The notes below the pieces were generated by a model that saw only the letters and a list, made by a program, of their open reading frames with translations, made no database searches and was not told the DNA's origin. This document shows, piece after piece, positions 57,925 through 64,000 of a stretch of DNA of 64,000 nucleotides. This DNA comes from Nocardioides sp. (GTDB lineage: Bacteria; Actinomycetota; Actinomycetes; Propionibacteriales; Nocardioidaceae): contig NZ_JACIXG010000002.1 of NCBI RefSeq assembly GCF_014360585.1, forward strand, positions 1 through 64,000. Direction: 5' to 3'. Position numbers and translations under genes: made by a program. Each line of letters begins with the position of its first letter. The first letter of the stretch is position 1.

Positions 57925-59021
57925 ACAAGCGCGATCTGAAGACCACGGTGGCCGGGACCAAGCTGGTCATCTTCACCGTCCTGTCGATCATCGTCACCGG
58001 CACCCTGGCCTCGATCATGGGAAACCTCGGCTTCGGCGACCGGGTGCCCTACCGGGCCGAGTTCACCACCGCCTCCGGCCTGAGCGAGGGAGACGACGTA
58101 CGCATCGCCGGCATCACCGTCGGAGAGGTGCTCACCGTCGAGATCGAGGGCGGGGACCACGCGATGGTCACCTTCCGGATCGACGAGACGGTGCCGCTGA
58201 CGACCGCCAGCGGTGCCCAGGTCCGCTACCTGAACCTCGTCGGCGACCGCTATCTGGCGCTGACCCAGGACGCCGGCTCGCAGGAGCCCGGGGAGGACGC
58301 GGCGCCGTTGCGCAAGGGCCAGACGATCGCGATGGCCAACACCACCCCGGCGCTCGACCTGACCGAGCTCTTCAACGGCTTCCAGCCGCTGTTCCAGGCG
58401 CTGCAGCCCAAGGACGTCAACAAGCTCTCGCTCAACCTGATCCGTGTGCTGCAGGGGGAGGGCGGCACGGTCGCAAGCCTCCTCTCGGAGACGGCGGAGC
58501 TGACCAGTGCCCTGGCCGAACGCGACCAGCTGATCGGGGACGTGATCACCAACCTGTCCAAGACGCTCAACACGGTCAACGAGCACCACACCGAGCTGGC
58601 CGAGCTGATCCAGCAGCTCAGCGGCTGGATGAAGGACCTGGCGCGGGACAAGGAGGCGATCGGGGACTCGATCTCCTCGATCGGCGACCTCACCGACGAG
58701 CTGGCCGGGCTGCTCACCGACGTACGGCCGTTCCTCAAGGAGGACATCAAGCAGCTCAAGCGCGTGGTGGACATCCTCAACAAGCCGGGCAACCAGAAGC
58801 TGCTCGACAAGACGCTCGAGCGGCTCCCGGAGACCCTGGAGTCGCAGGCACGGATCGGCAGCTACGGCTCTTGGTACAACTACTACCTCTGCGACCTCGA
58901 CTTCTCGATCAAGCTGCCCTCGCTCGGTGAGCTGCTCGACAACTCGCCCGCCGTCAAGGCGATCCAGAAGCAGCTCGACAACGTGGCCTTCTACAGCCGG
59001 GCAGAGAGGTGCAAGCTATGA
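57921..59021 (+). CDS. MCE family protein MceB
   Basis: YRAEFTTASGLSEGDDVRIAGITVGEVLTVEI; GTG start overlapping mceA stop. Confidence 0.92.
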   Translation: MNKRDLKTTVAGTKLVIFTVLSIIVTGTLASIMGNLGFGDRVPYRAEFTTASGLSEGDDVRIAGITVGEVLTVEIEGGDHAMVTFRIDETVPLTTASGAQVRYLNLVGDRYLALTQDAGSQEPGEDAAPLRKGQTIAMANTTPALDLTELFNGFQPLFQALQPKDVNKLSLNLIRVLQGEGGTVASLLSETAELTSALAERDQLIGDVITNLSKTLNTVNEHHTELAELIQQLSGWMKDLARDKEAIGDSISSIGDLTDELAGLLTDVRPFLKEDIKQLKRVVDILNKPGNQKLLDKTLERLPETLESQARIGSYGSWYNYYLCDLDFSIKLPSLGELLDNSPAVKAIQKQLDNVAFYSRAERCKL

Positions 59022-60007
59022 GCCGACACTCAGACACCAAGCTCACGCGCACCGGCGTGATCACGATCGTCGCACTCGCGCTGGCCCTCACCGCGGCGTT
59101 CAACCTGCGCAAGCTGCCGTGGCTCGCCGGCACGACCTATCAGGCCGAGTTCTCCGACGCCAGCGGCCTGCACGTGGGCAGCCGGGTGGAGGTCGCCGGC
59201 ATCCGGGTCGGCCGGGTCAGCGACATCGAGATCGAGGGAGCCAAGGTGGTCGTCTCGTTCTCGGTCGAGGGCACCGAGATCGGCCACCGCAGCGAGGCGT
59301 CGGTCGGCGTGCTCAACCTGCTGGGGGAGAAGTACCTCGACATCACCCCGCAGGGCGGCCGGAACCTCGACGCCGGATCGACGATCCCGCTGGCCCGCAC
59401 CAGCGCAGGCAGCGACATCGTCGGCACCTTCGGTGATCTCGCCGAGACGACCGAGGCGATCGACACCCAGCAGCTGGCCAAGGCGCTGACGACGATGTCG
59501 GGCACCCTCGAACAGGCCGGGCCCGAGGTGCAGGGTGCCTTCCAGGGCATCGCCGCGCTGTCCCAGACGATCGCCGCCCGCGGCGACGAGCTGGAGTCTC
59601 TCCTGCAGGACGCGGAGAAGGTCGTCCAGCTCGTCAACGAGCGCAAGCAGGACATCGTCAGCGTGATGAAGAACGGCGACCAGGTCTTCGCCGAGCTCAT
59701 CTCGCGCCGCGAGGCCATCCACCAGCTCCTGGTCAACGCCACCGCCCTGGCCGAGCAGCTGCAGGCCCTGGTGAAGGAGAACGAGAAGCAGATCGGTCCC
59801 GCGCTGGACGCGCTCAACCAGGCGCTGAAGTTCCTCAACGCCCGCGACGAGGACCTGACCAAGACCATCCAGAACTACGGGCCGTACGCGTCGATCCTGA
59901 TCAACATCATCGGCACCGGGCCCTGGTTCGACGCCTACCTCGCCAACCTCACCGGGATCGTGAGCGGGGAGTTCGTGCCCGGACGACGACCAGGGATCGT
60001 GGAATGA
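59018..60007 (+). CDS. MCE family protein MceC
   Basis: YQAEFSDASGLHVGSRVEVAGIRVGRVSDIEI. Confidence 0.92.
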   Translation: MSRHSDTKLTRTGVITIVALALALTAAFNLRKLPWLAGTTYQAEFSDASGLHVGSRVEVAGIRVGRVSDIEIEGAKVVVSFSVEGTEIGHRSEASVGVLNLLGEKYLDITPQGGRNLDAGSTIPLARTSAGSDIVGTFGDLAETTEAIDTQQLAKALTTMSGTLEQAGPEVQGAFQGIAALSQTIAARGDELESLLQDAEKVVQLVNERKQDIVSVMKNGDQVFAELISRREAIHQLLVNATALAEQLQALVKENEKQIGPALDALNQALKFLNARDEDLTKTIQNYGPYASILINIIGTGPWFDAYLANLTGIVSGEFVPGRRPGIVE

Positions 60008-61260
60008 CAAAGAACTTCTGGGGCCGAAAGTGGGCCGCGCTGCCGATCGCGCTGGTGCTGATGTGCGGGCTGCTGCTGATCTCCGAGGTGGCCTCGCCCG
60101 ACACCAAGACGCTGACCGCGAGCTTCCCGCAGGCGGTGAGCGTCTACGAGGGCTCCGACGTGGTCATCATGGGCGTCAAGGTCGGCAAGGTCGTCTCGCT
60201 GGAGACGAAGGGCGACCACGTGGACGCGGTGATCGAGTACCAGAGCGACTACAAGCTGCCCGAGGACGTCAAGGCCGCGATCGTGACCCCGACACTCGTC
60301 GCCGACCGGTTCATCCAGCTGACCCCCGCCTATACCGGCGGGCCCGCGATGGCAGACGGCGGCGAGATCCCGATCGAGCGCACCGCGGTGCCGGTCGAGC
60401 TCGACCGGATCTATGCCAGCCTCTCCGAGCTGGCCACCTCGCTGGGACCCAACGGGGCCAACAAGAACGGCGCGCTCAGCGACGTCCTGCGTGAGGGCGC
60501 GGACGCGCTGGAGGGCAACGGCAAGATCGGCAACCAGGCGATCGCCGACATGTCCGAGGCGGCCCAGGTGCTCGGCGGCAACTCCGAGCAGCTCTTCAGC
60601 ACGCTCACCCAGCTCTCCGAGGTCACCACGACGCTGGCGCGCAACGACGAGACGACCGAGCAGTTCCTGACCAGCCTCTCGACCGTCTCCACCCAGCTGG
60701 CCGGTGAGAGCGACGAGCTCGACCAGGCGCTGGCGGCGATCGCGCAGGCGGTGAAGGTGACGAAGTCGTTCGTGGAGAACAACTCCGACGCTCTGGTCGG
60801 CGACGTCAAGGAGCTCAACAAGACGCTCAACATCCTGGCCAAGGAGGAGGAGACCCTCGGCACCGTCATCGACCTGGCGCCGCTGGGGATCGGCAACCTG
60901 GCCGAGTCCTTCGACCCCGCCTCCGGATCGGTCGGCTTCCGGCTGCAGGTGGGGCCGATCGGCTCGGACCTGTCCAACATCCTGTGCATGGTCGTCGAGA
61001 ACGACAAGATCCCCGGAGCCAAGGAGATCTGCGCGCTGTTCAAGGCGCTGCTGCCCACCGGCTCCACCGCTCCGCTGGGCGAGGCGCTCACGGATGCCGC
61101 GGCGCCCACCGACCGCGACACGGCGACCGGGCTGCCGTTCGGGGCTCCGAACGAGACCAAGGCCAAGCAGCCGGAGGTGAAGCCCGAGGTGGTCTCCGAG
61201 GGCGGCATCACCGAGCTCAGCGGGTCGCTGCAGGACCTGATGTCGGGAGGCAAGAGATGA
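60004..61260 (+). CDS. MCE family protein MceD
   Basis: TASFPQAVSVYEGSDVVIMGVKVGKVVSLE; TPTLVADRFIQLTPAYTGG. Confidence 0.92.
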   Translation: MTKNFWGRKWAALPIALVLMCGLLLISEVASPDTKTLTASFPQAVSVYEGSDVVIMGVKVGKVVSLETKGDHVDAVIEYQSDYKLPEDVKAAIVTPTLVADRFIQLTPAYTGGPAMADGGEIPIERTAVPVELDRIYASLSELATSLGPNGANKNGALSDVLREGADALEGNGKIGNQAIADMSEAAQVLGGNSEQLFSTLTQLSEVTTTLARNDETTEQFLTSLSTVSTQLAGESDELDQALAAIAQAVKVTKSFVENNSDALVGDVKELNKTLNILAKEEETLGTVIDLAPLGIGNLAESFDPASGSVGFRLQVGPIGSDLSNILCMVVENDKIPGAKEICALFKALLPTGSTAPLGEALTDAAAPTDRDTATGLPFGAPNETKAKQPEVKPEVVSEGGITELSGSLQDLMSGGKR

Positions 61261-62627
61261 GATCTCGGATCCGGACGTTCGTCGCCGTGCTCGGCGTCAT
61301 CGCCGTGGCGAGCGGGTGCGGCGTACAGGCCTATGACCTGCCGCTCCCCGGCAAGGAGGTCGGTGAGGGCGACGGCTACGTCGTCACCGCCGAGTTCAAC
61401 GACGTCGTCGACATCGTGCCGCGCACGAAGGTGATGGCCAACGACGTCCCGGTCGGCCAGGTCGACAAGGTGGAGCGGGAGGGCTGGCATGCGAAGGTCA
61501 CCATGACCGTCCGCAAGAACATCGAGCTTCCGGCCGACGCGCTGGCCAACGTACGCCAGACCAGCCTTCTCGGGGAGAAGTACATCGCCCTGGTGGTTCC
61601 CGAGGGTTCCACCGTCGCCAAGGCCGGAAAGCTCGGCGACGGCGCCACCATCGGGCTCGAGCGCACCAACCGCAACCCCGAGGTCGAGGAGGTGCTCGGC
61701 GCGCTCTCCTTCCTGCTGGCGGGTGGTGGTGTCGGCCAGCTGAAGACGATCAGCGACGAGCTCAACACCATGATGGACGGGCGCACCGATGACATGCGCT
61801 CGCTGCTGGGCAACCTGGAGACGACGGTGGCCTCGCTCAACCAGCAGAAGGGCTCGATCATCAAGGCGATGGAGCAGGTCGACCGGCTGACCCGCACCCT
61901 CAACAGGGAGTCCAAGTCGATCGAGGCCGCCATCGACTCCTTCGGTCCGGCGCTCGAGGTGCTCCGCCAGCAGCACGCGGACATGCTGAAGATGATGAAG
62001 GCGCTCGACCGGCTCGGTGTGGTCGCGACCCGCGTGATCAACCAGAGCGGCGCCAACCTGACCACGGCGCTGGAGGAGCTGGCGCCGACGCTGCGCGAGC
62101 TGGCCGACGCCGGCGACTCGCTGCCGCGCGGACTGATGATGGCGGCCAGCTTCCCGTTCCCGGAGAACGCCGCCGGCCTGGCGATGGGCGACTACTCCAA
62201 CGCCCTGTTCCACATGGACCTCGACCTCGGCAAGCTGGTCGGCAGCCTCACCAACGGCGAGTCCAGCGGCATCGTGCCGCAGGTGTTCCAGATCTGCCTG
62301 TCCTACTCCAAGGGCTGCCGGGCGATCCAGCCGCTGGCCAAGGCGCTGTGCGACCTGACCAACCTGCAGCTGGTCTGCTCGGTGGTCGGCAAGGAGGACA
62401 CGAAGGCGAAGCCGGGGGAGAAGACGCCCAAGCTGCCCGACATCTCCGACCTGCTGCCCAAGAGCTCGACCTCGACCTCGACCAAGACGCCAGGACTCAA
62501 CGGCCTGGTTCCCGAGATCACCGAAGGGCTCTCGACGCCCTCGGCGACCGAGACACCCACAGCCGAGCCGACGACCGGTGGCCTGACCGGTCTCCTCGAG
62601 GGACTCCTGGGAGGGGGCACCAAATGA
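61257..62627 (+). CDS. MCE family lipoprotein MceE (LprK-like)
   Basis: Lipobox VIAVASGCG; VTAEFNDVVDIVPRTKVMANDVPVGQVDKVE; Ser/Thr-rich C-terminus. Confidence 0.92.
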   Translation: MRSRIRTFVAVLGVIAVASGCGVQAYDLPLPGKEVGEGDGYVVTAEFNDVVDIVPRTKVMANDVPVGQVDKVEREGWHAKVTMTVRKNIELPADALANVRQTSLLGEKYIALVVPEGSTVAKAGKLGDGATIGLERTNRNPEVEEVLGALSFLLAGGGVGQLKTISDELNTMMDGRTDDMRSLLGNLETTVASLNQQKGSIIKAMEQVDRLTRTLNRESKSIEAAIDSFGPALEVLRQQHADMLKMMKALDRLGVVATRVINQSGANLTTALEELAPTLRELADAGDSLPRGLMMAASFPFPENAAGLAMGDYSNALFHMDLDLGKLVGSLTNGESSGIVPQVFQICLSYSKGCRAIQPLAKALCDLTNLQLVCSVVGKEDTKAKPGEKTPKLPDISDLLPKSSTSTSTKTPGLNGLVPEITEGLSTPSATETPTAEPTTGGLTGLLEGLLGGGTK

Positions 62628-63901
62628 CGCGGAGCGTACGCACCAAGCTGGTCATCTTCCTTGTCCTCGCCGCGGTCGGGATCTTCTACGTCTCGGCCGC
62701 CTACCTCGGCATCGTCGACCGCGTGCTCGGCCGGCACGTGAACGTCTCGGTCGACCTGCCGGCCTCCGGTGGCCTCTACGAGGGCAGCGAGGTCAACTAC
62801 CGCGGCATCGGCATCGGCCGGGTGGCCACCATGAAGGTCACCGAGGAGGGCGTCCGCGCCGAGCTGGAGCTCGACCCCGGCACCGAGGTGCCGAGGAACG
62901 CCAAGATCGAGGTCCACAACCTCTCGGCGGTGGGGGAGCAGTACATCAACTTCATCCCCGACTCGGCCGCCGGCCCCTACCTCGCCGAGGGCGATGTGGT
63001 GAGCGCCGGGCCCGAGTCGATGCCCGGCACCACCGATCAGCTGCTCACCGAGCTGGACAGCTTCACCACCTCGATCGACGGCGAGGACCTGAGCACCGTC
63101 GTGGCCGAGCTCGGCACGCTGTTCCGCGGCAACGCCGAGAACCTGCGTACGCTGCTCGACTCGGGTGCCACGCTGGTCGATGAGGCCTCCGCGCACCAGA
63201 AGGAGACCGTGCGCCTCCTCGAGACCAGCCAGACCGTCCTCCAGACGCAGAAGGACCACAGCGGTGACATCCGCGAGTTCGCGGACGGGCTCGAGGAGGT
63301 CACCGCGACCTTGGACAAGCGTGACCCGGAGCTGCGCGAGATCCTGCAGGGCGGCGAGGCGACGGCGGTCCAGGTGCAGTCGCTGGTCGACGGCCTGCAG
63401 CCGCTCCTACCCGTGTTCCTGGCCAACCTCACCACCGTCAACGAGGTGCTCACCGCCCGGCTCCCCGCGATCGAGCAGACTCTGGTGACCTTCCCGCAGG
63501 TCGTGGCGACGGGGTGGACCGGCTCACCCGGTGACGGCTACGGTCACCTCTCGATGGGCTTCGTCTACACCACACCGCCGTGCCAGGAGGGCTATAAGCC
63601 CCCTGACCAGTGGATCCCCGGCACCGTGATGGAGGACCAGCCGCTCTACCCGGCCAAGTGCACCGACAAGCGCGCGCAGCCCGACTACGAGGGCGACAAC
63701 CCGATCATGCAGCGGGGTGTCAACATGGTGCCGAAGCCCGAGGGCGTCGAGAAGTACGTGACGAGCTACGACCCCAAGACCGGCCGCACCAAGCTCCCCG
63801 ATGGAAAGACGGTCACGATGTCCGCCCCGACCGATGACGGAGGCCTGGTCTCCGCCCTGTCCGACGACTCCTGGCGATCGATGATCCTGGGAGAGGAGTG
63901 A
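62624..63901 (+). CDS. MCE family protein MceF
   Basis: VSVDLPASGGLYEGSEVNYRGIGIGRVATMKV; last position in mceA-F order. Confidence 0.92.
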   Translation: MTRSVRTKLVIFLVLAAVGIFYVSAAYLGIVDRVLGRHVNVSVDLPASGGLYEGSEVNYRGIGIGRVATMKVTEEGVRAELELDPGTEVPRNAKIEVHNLSAVGEQYINFIPDSAAGPYLAEGDVVSAGPESMPGTTDQLLTELDSFTTSIDGEDLSTVVAELGTLFRGNAENLRTLLDSGATLVDEASAHQKETVRLLETSQTVLQTQKDHSGDIREFADGLEEVTATLDKRDPELREILQGGEATAVQVQSLVDGLQPLLPVFLANLTTVNEVLTARLPAIEQTLVTFPQVVATGWTGSPGDGYGHLSMGFVYTTPPCQEGYKPPDQWIPGTVMEDQPLYPAKCTDKRAQPDYEGDNPIMQRGVNMVPKPEGVEKYVTSYDPKTGRTKLPDGKTVTMSAPTDDGGLVSALSDDSWRSMILGEE

Positions 63902-63906
63902 GTCCC

Positions 63907-64000
63907 GTGCCTGAACCTGCCGAGCTGGCCCACAATCGCCTCGACGTCAAGATGTCCGTCGCCAGACTGGGGCGGGTCAACACCGTCCTCGCGGCGGTGG
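63907..64000 (+). CDS. Partial CDS, probably Mce-associated membrane protein (truncated by window end)
   Basis: GTG start: VPEPAELAHNRLDVKMSVARLGRVNTVLAAV..., open to window end, downstream of mceF. Confidence 0.5.
   Translation, partial: MPEPAELAHNRLDVKMSVARLGRVNTVLAAV

Noticed and set aside
60411-62213. 600-aa minus-strand ORF across mceD/mceE
   Set aside because: Antisense to conserved Mce proteins; no recognisable domain

Overview
High-GC actinobacterial chromosomal window; gene content and codon bias suggest a Nocardioidaceae-like organism, which is inference only. It looks like chromosomal housekeeping, catabolic and transport DNA. I saw no prophage, IS element, rRNA/tRNA or CRISPR array. 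Main blocks in order: (1) paired ABC exporter, two TrkA/RCK proteins and a divergent KimA-like APC K+ transporter plus a TRAM-domain methyltransferase, resembling the mycobacterial ceoB/ceoC neighbourhood; (2) acnA with a candidate iron box and a perfect 14-bp palindrome upstream; (3) two convergent, overlapping membrane glycosyltransferase-like genes; (4) a Tat-exported IorAB-type molybdenum oxidoreductase; (5) MFS/PucR divergent pair beside a decayed acyl-CoA synthetase C-terminus; (6) a phosphonate uptake/oxidative catabolism cassette (PhnX-like HAD, GntR, TIGR03364-type FAD oxidoreductase, PhnD/C/E); (7) dxs; (8) CdaR-GntP-glycerate kinase; (9) fadB/fadA; (10) VapBC-type toxin-antitoxin pair; (11) htdX-fabG4/fadA2-like divergent set; (12) DNA ligase, MarR, serine hydrolase, AlkA-like glycosylase, PLD; (13) a complete yrbEAB-mceABCDEF operon whose promoter region contains an exact match to the KstR operator consensus TNNAACNNGTTNNA. 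The least explained structure is a ~212-bp array of 22-bp repeats (five direct, then four inverted, meeting at a perfect 26-bp palindrome) at 47437-47648. CCGAGTCGG-anchored relatives lie in two other intergenic regions. Most very long antisense ORFs in the track are GC-frame artefacts.
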